Notes under the pieces: generated by a model
The model's database searches: none
Told to the model about the DNA's origin: nothing
Seen by the model: the letters and a program-made list of their open reading frames with translations, nothing else
Assembly: GCA_023333565.1 (NCBI GenBank)
Contig: JAJKFH010002198.1
Location: 2,170,001 to 2,234,000, forward strand
Reading direction: 5' to 3'
Length of the DNA stretch: 64,000 nt
DNA from: Puffinus mauretanicus
Lineage: Eukaryota; Chordata; Aves; Procellariiformes; Procellariidae
Translations under genes and position numbers: made by a program
Part shown: piece by piece, positions 50,184-63,426 of the stretch
Layout of the letters: each line of letters starts with the position of its first letter
How positions within the stretch are numbered: the stretch's first letter is position 1

Positions 50184-50733
50184 TGTCGGGTTTTAACCCC
50201 AGTAGACAGCTCAGCCCCACACAGCTGCTCCCTCCCTCCCTCTCCCAGTGGGAGGATCAGAAGGGTAAAAGTGAGAAAACTAGTGGGCTGAGATAAAGAG
50301 AATTTAATAAAAAGTAAAAAAGAACAAACAAACAAACAAAAATCCAATTAAAAAAACAAAACCAAGAAAAACAAGTGATGCAAAAAACCCCCAATTGCTC
50401 ACCACCAGCCAACTGATGCCCAGGCAGTCCCTGATCAATGGTAGCCCCGGCCAGACTCCCTCCCTCCCTCCTGCTGAGCAGGACGCCATATGGTATGGAA
50501 TATCCCTTTGGTCAGTTGGGGTCAGCTGTCCCAGCTGCGTCCCCTCCCAACTTCTTGTGCACCCCCAGCCGATGTGAGAAACAGAAATAAAAGGCCTTGA
50601 CTCTGTGTAAGCACTGCTCAGTGATAACTAAAACATCAGTGTGTTTTCAACACTGGTTTGGTCACAAATCCAGAACAGCACCACATGAGCTACTGTGAAG
50701 AAAATTAACTCTATCCCAGTGAAAACCAGTACA
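50184..50733 (-). mobile_element. Solo LTR of an avian endogenous retrovirus
   Basis: On the plus strand the block starts 'tgtcgggttttaacccc' and ends 'aaaaccagtaca', so it is a TG...CA LTR read on the minus strand. Segments such as 'ccatatggtatggaatatcc' (50486-50505) and 'ttggggtcagctgtcccagc' (50517-50536) are, as I recall, highly typical of a widespread bird ERV LTR. So is 'ccttgactctgtgtaagcac' (50594-50613). On the minus strand an ATTAAA polyadenylation signal is at plus 50303-50308. Where other copies (recalled) have TATAAA just after the 'ctcagca' segment, this copy has a GGAGGG run, so the promoter is probably damaged. There is an internal AAAC repeat at 50324-50341. No perfect target duplication is seen; 'atacag' occurs just outside both ends (50175-50180, 50737-50742). 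No viral genes adjoin it. Confidence 0.88.
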
Positions 50734-53700
50734 TATATACAGGCTGTCTGTATCATAAGATGCTCTAATAAATCCCTGCTTATAATCTATTAGGCTTACA
50801 GTTTCCTTTTCCCTAAAGACAGTTGTCCCAATTTTCTCTTCACTTACAAAGCTCTGTTCAGGAGTAGCTTTACAGAAGACCATGGTAAAGAATGCAAAGC
50901 AAGATAAAGTTGGTGTATGATCAGTTCAGGTGTCTTTGTTTCTCTGAAGATAAAAAAAAAGGTAATGTCTAACCAAAATGTAGCTCTGATCCTTTTCCTG
51001 TGAAAACAGGAGTTAGCCTCTACCTTGCACTCCAAGGGCAGCAATAGCGACACAGAGGACATGAGCATGGGCAGAGGGGTCTAAGAGACAATGTGTGTCT
51101 AAGCTCATTGGGCAGCTTGCATGGCTGCTATTACTTTCATTCATTTGGGGCTTCATTTGATAACCCTAATCAATGGGAAACTCTGTTCTTACATGTGAAA
51201 GCCCCTTTGGTTACTGAGGCTGCCTGCAGGAGCGAGGAAGCTTGTGCTGCCTTTGAGGGAGGTGTTCGGTACCGGGGCCTCTGGAAGGACTGGGTCCCCA
51301 GCCACAAAGGGGACTCGGTTTGGGCTGGGGCAGGGAGTCTACTGTCTGAATTACAGCTGAGCTGCTGGCCGAACCTCCCCTTTTAGCTGCCTTTTAGTAT
51401 TAGCAAAATAGAAAAGCAAAGCAACATAAAGGCAATTTCTTGTCTTTCAGCGATCTGTTTTCCCCCAGCACAGGTGTGGAGTAACCCCTGGTGGCATTGT
51501 CTGCTTGAAGAGGCACACGCAAAATACGTGTGTCTGTGCTGATGTGAGGATGCCACACCAAAACTACAAAAAATTGAACTGTTCACTTGGAGCGTGAATT
51601 TTTTATTTGCTTATTCTGTTCCCGGAATACACTCAAGTGTACACTATTAAGTTTTCCACCTACGTATAGACTGTGTGTCTCCCCTTTCACAATTTCATTC
51701 AGAGGTGCTCGCTCTAATTGGTGAGCACAGTAAATTATAGGGATACAGAGAAGAGGGTGGATGCATTTCCATTCTTCAAGGGACTGAAATAGCAGAGGCC
51801 AGCTCTGGTTAGAAAAGCTGCAGATAGATCCAGACCTCCTGTTAAAGGCATATGAAATTGTTCCAAGGGGACAAGAAGATTTTTTAATGAGCTAGTCAAG
51901 TTGCTGCAAGGTTGTCATTAAAAACGAGGGATACTGCTTTGCCAGTTGGCTAATATCCCTGATTGGATTATTGTTGTTTACTGAATTTTGAAACATTTAA
52001 AGACAAGTTCCTCAGGGTTGCTTTTTTTTAAAAAAAAATGCCTTTAAAATGTGAAACAATGTAATAGAGCGATTGAAAGCATCACACAAGGAGAGAAATG
52101 AAATTTGTCTTATTACAGTATCTAAATAAGAATGGCTGTAGCATATGTATGAAAATCAGGAAGTCAGATCATAAATTCATATCAGTATTGGAAACATCTC
52201 AGTCCTAAAAACTAGACACTTACAAGTGAAATATGTCTGTTGTTTGGCAGCAAAATGTTTCAGAGCTACTAAACAGGAAGCAACAAACCCAGTCAGTCTT
52301 AAACCAAACAATGTAAATATTTCCACTGAATTCAATGGGACCGGTCTCCTACTGTTACGGTTTGTTCTAGGACACCTATAAAAAAGATCTAGGGCAATGA
52401 GTAGTGTTATATCATGTAGAAATAATGGATGGTATAGTAAATGAAATCTGGGAGAATCTGTCGATAACACAGTATGCAAGAAAGAACTTCCACTCTGTGA
52501 CTTGTAATAGTCTCAAGTGATAACAACCTTAATTTTTTCTGTTTCTTTGAGGCATAGTAGCTTTAGTGCCATGTTGGAGCACCAAGTTATTGTAGTGCAG
52601 AGAGTGGATTAATGACACTTTCTGAATCTCTTCCAGAAGCAAATCGACCTTTTTTTTAGAGGCAGCCCGTCCACACATCGATCCAACTTGCATGACAAAA
52701 TGGACAGATGTGGATTTACAGAGGTATCAGGCCTTGGGAAAAAAGATATAAATAATAGCCTCCAATGGTTCAGGTAACTCATCATGGTATCTCACTGTAT
52801 ATCGAATTCCATCCCTGCACAATGAATGGGAACTATTAGACATCATTTTTTTAAATGAGGTCAGCTGGTGTTACTGTGAAAGATTATTAACTTTTACCAC
52901 ATAATTGTCTTTAATTTCCAAAAATACACACTGTGATTTGAACATTTTGGTGTGATTTATAAAATACCCTATAAAGGTTTGGGGTTGGGTTTGATTCATA
53001 AAGTTGGTTCCTAAAGCTTTTTTTTTCTCTCCAGAATGACTCCTCTCTTTAAGTAAAACATGTCTAATAGAAAGTATTTTGATAGCTATATAGGGTTAGT
53101 ATTAGGAATGGCCCTGGTCACAAAGGGCACCAGGTTTGCTAGTAATAGCCGTGTATGTCTGAGTTTTGGAATGAGCTGGGAGGAGCTGGAGATGCATTTG
53201 GAAAATCAGCTTATTAAAAACCCTCCTTAGTGTGCTCTGTCCTTTGTGGCATCCCACTGTGGGCTCTAAGCCAACACAGTGCAAATGCATCAACCTAAAT
53301 GACTGTTTGTGTTAAATATACTCTGATTTTTTGACCTTCATATTTGCCTTATAGCTTTTCTAGTCTTTATATTAGATTTAGTGTGTTTATAACAGGACTT
53401 AGATACTTAAGTATCTTCGAGGACCTTGTGGAAGAGGTGTTGATAAATACTGGGATTTTTTTCTTCTATAATCTCACCATGGATATTTTATTTATAACAC
53501 AGAAACAGTCTGCAGAACTTACACAGCTTCAGGACCATGTGTGAGATACTGCAGAGCTACAAAGAATGAGATAGTCTTGTAGAAAATATATCATTAGAGA
53601 TCCCAAACTTGAAAAGATGGTGACTAACAGTACTCAGGATGCTTGTTCCCATTTCTCTTACAGAGAATAAAATTAAGCATGGCCTCTGTTGTCGGGAAGA

Positions 53701-56124
53701 GGCAGAAGATGACAGTTATATGCTTTCTCAGTTGATGATGCTGGAAGAATTTCGAGATACAGATGGAAACTGGCAGTGGATAAATGGAAGGACAGTTTTC
53801 TGAACAAATGAAAGGCTCTCTGTTTTGATTTCATGCAGAAAACTGTTGAAGGAGTTCATGCATCTATTCTGCGTTGGGTTACCGCATCTAGTACTTGGCC
53901 CGAAGCAAGCTTGTTCTCAAGAAAGAATCATCTAATTGCTGCTGCAATTTAGGGATACCCAATGTTGTCTCCCAGGGGGATACTGAAGAGAGGGTTTGGG
54001 TTAAGCCCCAGCGACTGTGGTGGGAGTGCTCTGGGGATCTGGTGCCCTGATTAGCCAAGACGTCACCACCGCAACCGCCCTCTCTTGCAGCCAGTGCAAG
54101 AGCAGCACTTTTCTGAAAAACTGAAACCAGCCTCACCTCCACTTACACCCCTTCTTAAAAAATAATGGTAATATTTATTCAGAATTGAATGAAGACTTGG
54201 TCAAAGCTTTTGCTTCATCTTTTCTGACAGTAGCTGCATTACAGAGAAGACAAGAGCATATCACCAGCTGCAGGCAGCTAACTAGCTCCCTGTATGCTCA
54301 AGAGGTTAGTGGCTTTGGGATGGCAGGGCTGGAGTCCAGACCTGGCTCATGAGACGCCTGCATGATGGATCTGGTAAATGAATCTGTCTGTAAGCACGTA
54401 ACTTTATTACACTAGGCCCCAGCTTATTTAATTTGTGAAATCCTACTGAATCACAAACCCAGACAGTGTGACAAAATTCATAGCACTACATTCATTTCTG
54501 GCATTATTTCTTTTATTAGATTTATTGTGACTGATTGCTATTTTCTGCATGACTGTAGTCATATATGAAGATATATGAAGTTATTTTCACTCATGGATAT
54601 GTCTCCATAGTGCGTTGGCTCATTGCAAGCAAAACAACTGTAAAATAAAATTATTCATAGATACAGAAGACCCATTTAGCAAAGATTTGTCTGGAAAGAG
54701 GATCCTTGTGTGATTTTTTTTGTCAGTTGGCAAAAACGAGCTTCGATGGATTTCCAATAGTATGGAGTTCAGTAGGAGGCACTTTGTGAAAGGAATGGGT
54801 AATATAATAATAGAATTTATCTTCCTGTTACTGGTTCTCATTTTCCTTCTCTCACTTAATCGTTCCAAATGTTCCCTTTTGTGCAATTTTATACTCATGC
54901 TAACTAGAAACATAAGTTTCCGTATTTAATACTGTGGATACTGAAAGACAATTCATTTGAATAGTCAGAAAACTACCAGCTGTTATAAGCCTACACACAT
55001 CATCATCTAGTCTTCACAGTCTCCTTTGATTGTTTAATTGTGCAATTTGAACTATCTGGTAGATACTATTATGTATTTACTTTGTTTCTTGAGTGACCTA
55101 CAGGTGTTTTTTTCCCCTAGAGGTGTACTCTGAAAGTTAGGTTTAACAAACATATCTTTTGGGTACAAATGTAATTTGATAATTCGCTATCAAAACTTCA
55201 AGCCCTTAGTGAGTTTGTGTGCTCAGAAATGAGTCTCTGAAATATTAAGAGGCTGATGCCTAAGTATAATAGAAAGAGAGCTTCAGTTAAAAAAGAAACA
55301 ATCCTTCTCCTCTCTTGATATTCAACTTATTCAATCAAGTGGAGAGAAAGTTACAGATTAATCAAATTAACATTCTCACTCAATCCAGGGCAGTGAAACC
55401 AGTTCTGAGAAAATTTCCAGATTGTTTTTTAAAAGGGCATTAAGTCAGAGACTATTTCCTTTTTATCTATATAAAACAGAAGTTACCCAAAGTCCAGAAG
55501 GGTCAAAATCATAAAAAGTTTGGCAATGGATTATTGCTTACATTACAGACATCTTTAAAAGTTTTGCTGATTTGCTGAAAAAAGGTCCATACATTATTGT
55601 ATGGACATTTGGTCACCTAAGAATTTCAAAGTGGTGGAAGCCTATTAGCTAGATATGGAAGAGAATGTAATTAAATGCATTACAGCTGCCGATCCTCAAT
55701 ACCCAGTCTATCTATTTATGCTGTATTAAAACAAATGGAGCATGTGTTTGCTATCCATCCAAAGCCTCTAATTATGTCATATGGGTTTTTCATTAAAAAT
55801 CACTATAATTTTCAAAGTGAATTTAATTTATCTAACATTGGATTATAAATAGGATGTGCAAAATACCTCATTACACCTTTTGGACATAATATCTAGCTGG
55901 TTTTTATCAATGCAATATTTTTGAAAATGAAGGCATTAATTTGATATCCCTTTGTTTTTTAGTGGTTTTCATCTGCACTTGATGGTGGAAATGGGAAACA
56001 TTCCTAAGAGCTGTTCATATTTTACATTAATATATAACATGGTATGTTGCCATGCACCCATCTCAGTGCATGTACTTATTATGTACAGTATGCGATTCTG
56101 TCATTCTTTCTCACAACTATTGTC
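50734..56124. other. No gene recognised
   Basis: AT-rich DNA with a GC-richer patch at 51220-51340 and another near 54000-54130. Open frames in these patches (51093-51386 plus, 53888-54142 minus) are unassigned. A short 'ccactgaattcaatgggacc' segment (52324-52343) resembles part of the ancient amniote repeat considered at 56125. Confidence 0.45.
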
Positions 56125-56205
56125 TTACTGCCTGATCTTTTCCACTGGAAACAATGGGAATTCTGCTGTTGACCCTAGGCAAAGCAGCAATCAAGTCCTT
56201 GCCCA
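56125..56205 (+). repeat. Possible ancient amniote interspersed repeat
   Basis: 'ttccactggaaacaatggga' (56140-56159) followed by 'attctgctgttgaccc' resembles a recurrent motif: CCACTGAAGTCAATGGGA, then ATTTTGCCATTGAC. This motif is found in old amniote repeats. The match is short and divergent, and I cannot name the family. Confidence 0.3.
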
Positions 56206-56569
56206 GCCAGCAGTCCTGTTGATTTCACTCAAATAACTTGCAGGTCATGGTACTACTCAGCATGTATTCGAATGATAGAATAAAGACGTAAGTCCCTTTT
56301 TTACATAACAGAGTACAATGAAGCATAGAAAAAAGGTATCTGAACCTCTCTCCTCAGACTACCGTGACATCAAGTCCATTTCTGTTATGGACACACAGCT
56401 TTTCACTGTGAAATATGTTTGCCTTAGTATAATATATTAATATTTTTATTCTACAAATGCAAGACCAGCAGTGGGAAAACTACTACCTGTTCTTATGGCA
56501 AATTTAAGCCATACTCAAATGCCACAAGGTCATCATCTTTTGTGGTCATTCTTTATATGTGTGCTTATA

Positions 56570-57060
56570 TATTTTATTTATTTCATACTTTTTTTTCCTA
56601 TCTATGAAATGTCTTCTTTTTCATTGCCTATACTCTCATTTGCTTCTTGACATTATGTTGTTTTCCATCTCCAGTTCTTTGGCATCTTTTGTTTTCCTTT
56701 CCATTTTATCAATTACGTTCTTCATTTCCACTCTTTTTGTTGTTATTTTTCTTACTCCTGCACTTTCCACCCCCACGCCCTTGTTTGTTGAATCTTTCTC
56801 CTACATCTTCTTAGACACCATTTCATTTTCTGCTTCTGTTCTCTGAGAAGACAATCTTCTCCTTTTTACTGATTGCTTTTTCCATCCCAATTGCTGCACC
56901 TTTAAATTTGCTGTTCACTTACTCAGGTTGCACTAAGTTTTATCTGGTCCACTTTTCTATTTTCCCTCCAATTCCACCTTCCCAATTCCCCCTCATTTAG
57001 TCTGTTCTAGCTGGCCATGGTCTACCTTATTCTAACTTAGTTTGCACTTCCACTACCACT
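56570..57060 (+). repeat. Strand-asymmetric pyrimidine-rich tract
   Basis: For nearly 500 bases the plus strand is dominated by T and C with very few G. It is not a perfect tandem repeat. The 95-codon frame at 56559-56846 encodes a Phe/Leu/Ser-rich peptide that is simply a readout of this composition, not a membrane protein. Such tracts can form triplex (H-DNA) structures or be eroded CT repeats. Confidence 0.7.
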
Positions 57061-58751
57061 TTATTTCACTTGACCCTCTGGCATCTTGCCCCGTTTCCCA
57101 GAGGAACGCAGAAGGTGAACCTGTCATTAAAATGGCAGACGAGAGTTGGTTATTTCCTCCACCTCCCTTCCGTTCTTCTGCAGTTTCTCTGCTCAGAGCT
57201 TGAGAAGTGGGACAACAAAGTGGGAAGATATGAAATTATGTTTTGAAGTGTGATCACTAATGTTCTTCAGACCACATAGTTATTACAGTCTTGATTGCTC
57301 TTCTAATGGGGAAGCAGAACTCTCTAACAGAGAGATTGGGGCTGATAATTTTTCCTGAAAATCTAGCCAAGACTAACATTCAGGTTTAGTTACTATGAAA
57401 ATAATATCAGAACATGCACACATAAAATCACCCTAGCTCCAAAGAATTTACAATGAAAAAGACCACCCCAAAACCTAAACTAAAAGACTGGGGAATAAAA
57501 TGGACGTACAAGTTGAATGATTATTTGCATTATGTTCTTATCCAGGCTTTAGCTAGAGAGCTTATTGTTTCATGATTTTCCACAGTGAAAATTTGTTCAA
57601 ATTAAATTTATCCAAGAAGCCCATGTTAATTTTGTGTCGATAACTAAGTTTTGGATAATTACCCAAATTGGATCAAAGTAGTAACTGTTTCAGGATTCTC
57701 CCTCCCTGGTGGAGAAATCTTTGGTACAGTTTCTACACACATGGTCAAGCTGAAGCAGTCTGAGTTCACACAAAACAGTTTCTCGAGAACAACTGTGGAA
57801 CAGGGGGCAAAATATTCCTTTACAAAGCAGGTCCACTAATAGATTTTGTGTCCACTTGAACAACTGAACTCGTGGAAGATGTCAGTGGTGACCACTGGGT
57901 ATCCTAGTTCAGGAAAAAGAAGCAGTCTGAGAGCCCGCTCCCTGCTCTCTTACCTGTCAGAAGTAGTTTTGTCACTCCGGATAAAAACATGAGGCTTCTC
58001 TCTCATCCCTGAGCCCACATTTCAACATTGCTCATCATGCACTGTGAAGCCCTCTGGAAAATTTTGGTTGGGGAACAGATACTTCTGCTAAGGCTATAAT
58101 CCTCGCATGCCACAGCTGCTGAAACCCACCATTTGTGATAATGTGCCAATTATTTTCCAGGTGCCATGGCAACAAATTAGAAGAGGAGCCTGCTCCTCCT
58201 TTGGCCCTGAATCCCTGAAAGCATGATCCTTCAGGCTACCTTGGGGCTGACTTGGGAGATCCAAGCAGAATGCAAATGTGTTGAAGCAAACTACTCTCTA
58301 AAAAGCAGCAAGGGAAGAGATGACTATTTTCTATTACTTATGCGTTTGGCAACATCCAAAGTTTCAGTTTTGCATGGAATACTCTGCTGAATTTAGGCAT
58401 GAATTGGTGCTCTGGCAATGTAAACATTACTGTTTACCCTTCACTCCAAGCCATGACGTGCTCCACTATGTCTTACTTTGCAGTACATTTAATTTCCACA
58501 ACTGTATCAATCAAATTCCTTACAAACTGGGGTTATTTGCCAGCTAAAAAGCCTGCTTAGGACTTTTATTTATGAGTCAAGAATGCATCGGTGTATGAGC
58601 TAAAGCTGTTTTAATTAGCTTGCTAAAGGTGGTTTATTTTGCTTTGTTTTGTTCTCAACCCTGGATTCTTCCTCACATCAACAGGTGTAGTCAAAACATA
58701 ATACATTTTTCAGAAATACAGATACACTAATGACAGGTGCCGTTAGCTCAC
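57061..58751. other. No gene recognised
   Basis: Mixed AT-rich sequence. A minus-strand consensus donor (ACAG|GTAAGA) lies at plus 57947-57956. The best acceptor upstream of it gives no open reading frame, so no exon is called. Confidence 0.45.
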
Positions 58752-58858
58752 CTCTCTTGATTGCCTGCCACAGACCACAGAATCTCCCCATGCTGGCTCT
58801 GGCTCGAGCTTGGTAATTGGTTTTGACTAAATCGCATCGTCTGGGAAGGCATGTGGGA
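58752..58858 (-). other. Exon-like segment on minus strand, candidate only
   Basis: Read on the minus strand, an acceptor (ttacctcttcag) precedes 58858 and a donor (AGAG|GTGAGC) follows 58752. A second usable acceptor (cttcccag) would start the exon at 58840, 18 nt later and in the same phase. The first frame is open throughout and ends with two spare bases. It is Ser/Gln-rich. A second frame is open too and forms part of the 144-codon minus-strand frame 58678-59112. No family recognised. Its start phase fits the end phase of the candidate at 61709-61775. Confidence 0.22.
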
Positions 58859-61708
58859 CTGAAGAGGTAAATCCAGTGCCAAATTATGTAATAGATTAAA
58901 TGTATGAGTCTTTCACCTCCTGAGACGTAATTTAGGCTTTGATTCTGAAATAAGAAATGCACCAAATAAATGCATTTATAAATTGTTGGAGAGAGTGGCA
59001 TGGATGACATACAGGCAGGATGGTGCACAAGTTTCATGGACTCTGGATTTAGTATGCCATTGCCTTTAACTGAGTAACAGACAAACTTAGAAAGATGTTC
59101 AAAGCAGCTCACATATCACCAAGCTGTTTTATAAGAGTGAGGCTAACTTTGTAGTAAGAAACTCTACAAACTAATTTTTCCATTTGGCAATGGAATTGAG
59201 GGAAAATAAAAATTCATACCAGCCAGAGAATCATTTTTTTGTTCTGCACGCTGGTGGGATATACACCAGTCTCCATTAACATGAGTCAGTGCAGTACAGG
59301 CTCCCAGGTGGATGCATTTCCTCCTTCCTTCTCCTTTATAGGGATAAATTATATAGCTTTAGTTTAGTTCTTATTGTTGCATAGCCAAAATATTCATGGG
59401 CAATAAGGGTCTATACTTTATTAAATATTACTAAATATTGTTTATTTGCATCCAAAAACATTGCAAGAAGTCAGAGAGTTCCATCTTCTGAGGAGACTCT
59501 CTGTTACCCAGGGTTTTTAAAGTACTCCCATTGTTTCTGACATGTTTTTTCCTGAACTTTAATAGAGAAGACTTTCTGCTGCTAAATGAAAGGTTTTGTC
59601 TTTTAGGTGGTTGTTTATGACCAGTTACATAGGTAGCCTGCTGCATACTTCCCATCACTCGGTAAACGTCGTTTTGCTCACACATCAAGCAAGCATCCTC
59701 CCAGGCTGGGGCGTTGTGTTAGCACGGACACAAACATGTGGAAGCTCTCCTGACTTCTAAGTACAGTAGCACTGGTGAAACCAGCATAGCATTAATAAAC
59801 AGAAACAAACGCAGCAAAGGTAAAAAGGCACAAGATAACAAACACCCAACCCTTGCTTTAGTTTCGTTATGTCCAAATACAGATGATTGACAAATGTGCG
59901 TTGTGGTTTGGTTTTTTGTGGTGTTGGGTTGTTTTTTTTTTTCCTAGCTGTATTGTATGTGGTGAATGGGAACTGTAATGAAGGAAAATTATTATCAGTA
60001 AGATTATCTTGCTGGATTTTGTCACCCAATTGGGATGTAAGAGGAGGCTCTCGGTTCAGTGAGTGAGCTGTTGTGCATTCAGACATCCTCTGGTAGTACT
60101 TGGTATATTCCACACTTTCAGCCAAGGAAGGAGACCTACTTTCAGATATATCTTTTGGTACTTTTTAAAATAGTGCAGAATCTCTTTGTTTCCATCTGCT
60201 GCTCTGGACTCTTTCCAGTATAATCCCTGTTTTACTTGGGAATGCAAATATCCATATAGAGTTTTGCAGGTAGACAGGATGGTGATAGCAACGTGATCTA
60301 ATTTGGGGTGTTTCAGCTGGAGTACTCAGTCCTGGATAAAAGCATCCATACCTTTTAATCGTTCATGCAATGATTCAATTTAGTTTGCATGATCAAGAGT
60401 CCCTGAGCAGGCTGAAAATTACAGCCTGCAAGATGTAGTGGTTGAGAAAAATGCCACTTCTGTTGCTTAGTACGTCATTATTTCGGGGCTTCGAATTCTT
60501 TTTCAAAAAGAGCAAAGGGACTTACAAAGGCTATTTTCTCAGTTTTCATGTTTCATCAAACCCTGATTTTCAGAAATTGCAATTTACTCAGGACAAAGCA
60601 AAAGTGAACATTTAATTTTTCATTTAGATATAATCCTTTCTTAGGGAAATGTTCTTAAACATTTTAGACTTTGACCTGCTCATAATTTCACCCAAACATG
60701 TAGTAAAAGAACAAAAACAATAACTATTGGGGGAAGCTACTGTTTATGTTCTCTGTGTTTCCTGGGATACTGGTGGTTTCTCAAGGCTGGTTCTGCCTCA
60801 CCTTTATTTCCAGAGTTTCTATTTATAAAAGGGCTTTTGGAGTCACAGTTTTGGGTGCTGCCACTTTCTTGTAGGCAATAGACCAGCAAGGGAAGGGGAA
60901 AGTAGAATAGGAACTGTTCCAGCATACTACAGTTTCTGAAAGGCCTGAAACAAACCGTTTGCAGCAGACATGAACTGAAGGCTGCTTTACAAGATTGTGC
61001 TACAACATCTTGGGTTTGGACCTTTCTGCACCTGTAATATGCCAGAGCTGTTCCTGCAGAAGAAGATGATCTGAGCTCCCACAAATACTTTTGCATCCCA
61101 ACATTTGTTACCTTGTAATCCTTAGAAACAATTGCATAAGGATTCACTTACATACAAGCAAGTTTTCACTCATCTCTTACTTGGCATTTTATGCCATCCC
61201 TCTATGCCAGGAAAAACAGAGCCCATCAGACTTAAGCGCCGATTCGGTATTAGAAAAACAGGAGATTAGATGGAGATATTTGGAAAGGTACTGTAACATA
61301 CTGATACATGTGCAATGATACATCTACCCGAGTTCTGCAAACCAAGACAGTTTTGCTGTGCCTAATCTTAAAAGTATGACCTATGTAAAATTTAACTCTT
61401 TTATTTGTGAAAGCTGTGAATAATGTTTAATCTCCATATTGTTTCAGCTTTTTTTTTTCCCCAACACCTTTAGTTTGAGCCTCATTCAGTTCCAGTAAGA
61501 AAACATTCAACAAATCCTCAGGTGAATTCTTGAGTCATGAATGTTTGTGATAAATCTGTAAGATTTTGTTTTGTTTGACCTCAAAATTCGGTCACTTGGA
61601 ATCCATGAAATTGATGAAGTCTGACAACTTTACCATAAACCTGGCAACATCTGGTGATTTTCAAGAAGTCCAAGTTGCTGGAAGAATTTCTCTGTTTGTA
61701 AGTCTTAC
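58859..61708. other. No gene recognised
   Basis: AT-rich DNA. A pyrimidine run near 59930-59945 ending in 'tttttcctag' is a good plus-strand acceptor, followed about 50 bases on by a GTAAGA donor. The enclosed segment is too short and featureless to call. Minus-strand open frames 59757-60247 and 60737-61147 are unassigned. Confidence 0.4.
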
Positions 61709-61775
61709 CTTTCCTACATCCCTTCTTTTCTGTTCTAAGTCTGTTTTTTCAGAAGCAATACTTCCCTTCTGATCT
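61709..61775 (-). other. Exon-like segment on minus strand (67 nt), candidate only
   Basis: The minus-strand acceptor 'gattctgattctctag' precedes 61775, and a strong donor (GGAAAG|GTAAGA) follows 61709. Only one frame is open. It starts with one base completing a codon from the previous exon and ends exactly on a codon boundary. The 22 complete codons are rich in Lys, Glu, Asp, Arg and Gln, as in a soluble linker or coiled region. The start phase fits the end phase of 63427-63472. No protein family recognised. Confidence 0.27.
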
Positions 61776-63426
61776 CTAGAGAATCAGAATCGAAACAAAC
61801 TATTAAATATATGGTTCTAAAGTCAGTGGCATGATTTGAATGCAAATCTGAATATCTGAAAATATAAAATCTGAACATTTTGAAATGTCACCTTTTTTGG
61901 TTTGTTTGTTTATGCTCAAGGAAAGAAGAAAATTCTGGTTGGAAGTCTTATTAAATTTGACAGAAAACTTTTTGTTAGTTCATTGCTACGAGCACTGCAC
62001 TGGTCTAATTCCTCATATTTCACACTGGGAAAAAACCTGTTTCATTGCAGAAAGTGCTGGAGGTAGGTGATAGGTTAACATTTTAACTTTCAGAGAGAAA
62101 GGCAGCGTTCAGTAAGTGGAGCATGGACTACTGCAGCTCATGGCAGACTCAACGAGGTGAAGTTTATAGCGTGTCCTTTGTCCTTTGCCCCAGGGCTTGT
62201 TCTGAGGATGTAGAAAGCAATATGATGTCAAACCAGCAATGGGCTTGACAGTGTCTCCATTAAGATCTACTTTTAAGGATTACAGGTCCCACTTTTTGTC
62301 CAAAACCAATTTGTCACATGTGCATTAACCAGAGCAAGAACTTGAACTTTGGTTTCCTGTATTGCTGGTGAGTGATGTAACTGCTAGATAACAGAGTAAA
62401 TCACATTTCTCCATTTAGACCAATGAATATTTAGTTTATTGATATAAAGTAAATCAGCTTCAATAAAAGAAACTTAGAGAGAGACAAAACTTCTGCCAAA
62501 ATAACCCTGAGGGTGACTAATTAATGGAATTATTAACTCCATTATTGATGAGCTAAGGTGTCTAGTCTGTGTTCAAGAACAAATCTAGCTCTCTTATGTC
62601 CTGGGTGAATGCTCTGAAAAGCTTTCTGCCAGGACATTTCTGACCAGCTGAAATAGCAAGGCAGGCATCGTGACTGATTGCCACCTGCATTTTATCAGAG
62701 CTCATACTTGATAATATTTGACATCACTTTTCACTTAGGTTTTCTTGATAAATAAGTGAGATTTGGCAGGAGAACAGCGTGGCATTAGATTTACCGTATG
62801 ATAAAGCTGTTCTTTATGCTTTCAAATTAGTTGTTTTGTAATATGTTGTACTATATTTTCAGAACATGTCCAGATTTTAAATCATTAGTATCATTAGAAA
62901 TGCAGTAAATGTTGTGATAATTAAAACATGATCTTATAGCAAGTATCATCATTAGGTATCTAGACAGTTCAGTAGTCTGGTTCCTTGGGTTTAGGTAAAC
63001 ATTGATCACACAGTTGTGAGGCAGTCAATTCTAGAGTAAAAAACCAGCCAGTTTAGAGCTCCTAGCAGGAATAGAGAAACTTTCCACAAAGACCCTGGAA
63101 TAAATCCTCCACTTACTTACAGGAAATACCATAGTATTTTCACGCAGTAATTGCAGGGGGTGTAATTTTTTAGGATGGCATATGAAAATCCACAAAACAA
63201 CAGACTGCACGGTGCTCAGTTATTCCATGGAGTAGGAACAAACTCCCTGTACCTTCAGGGAGTTAAAAAGAAAAAAAAAATCATACCTGATATTTAGATT
63301 AAAGTTAGCTCAATGTCTCTAGTTGGGATTTGAACCATTACTTCAGAATAACAGAGAAAGGAAAAAGAATAGGTTTTGGGTTTTTTTAAGGAAATTATGA
63401 TAGGGAAAAATGTAAAAATGGCTTAC

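Noticed and set aside
56559..56846. 95-codon frame that looks like a multi-pass membrane protein
   Set aside because: Phe/Leu/Ser content is forced by the pyrimidine-rich tract; not evidence of a gene.
57953..58070. Minus-strand exon ending in ACAG|GTAAGA
   Set aside because: All frames from the best acceptor contain stops, and the phase does not fit the candidate at 58752.
58678..59112. 144-codon minus-strand frame
   Set aside because: No recognisable motif as a whole; only the internal splice-flanked part was kept as a candidate exon.
61478..61498. 21-nt plus-strand microexon-like segment between TTTAG and GTAAGA
   Set aside because: Too short to separate from chance, and no neighbouring plus-strand exon supports it.
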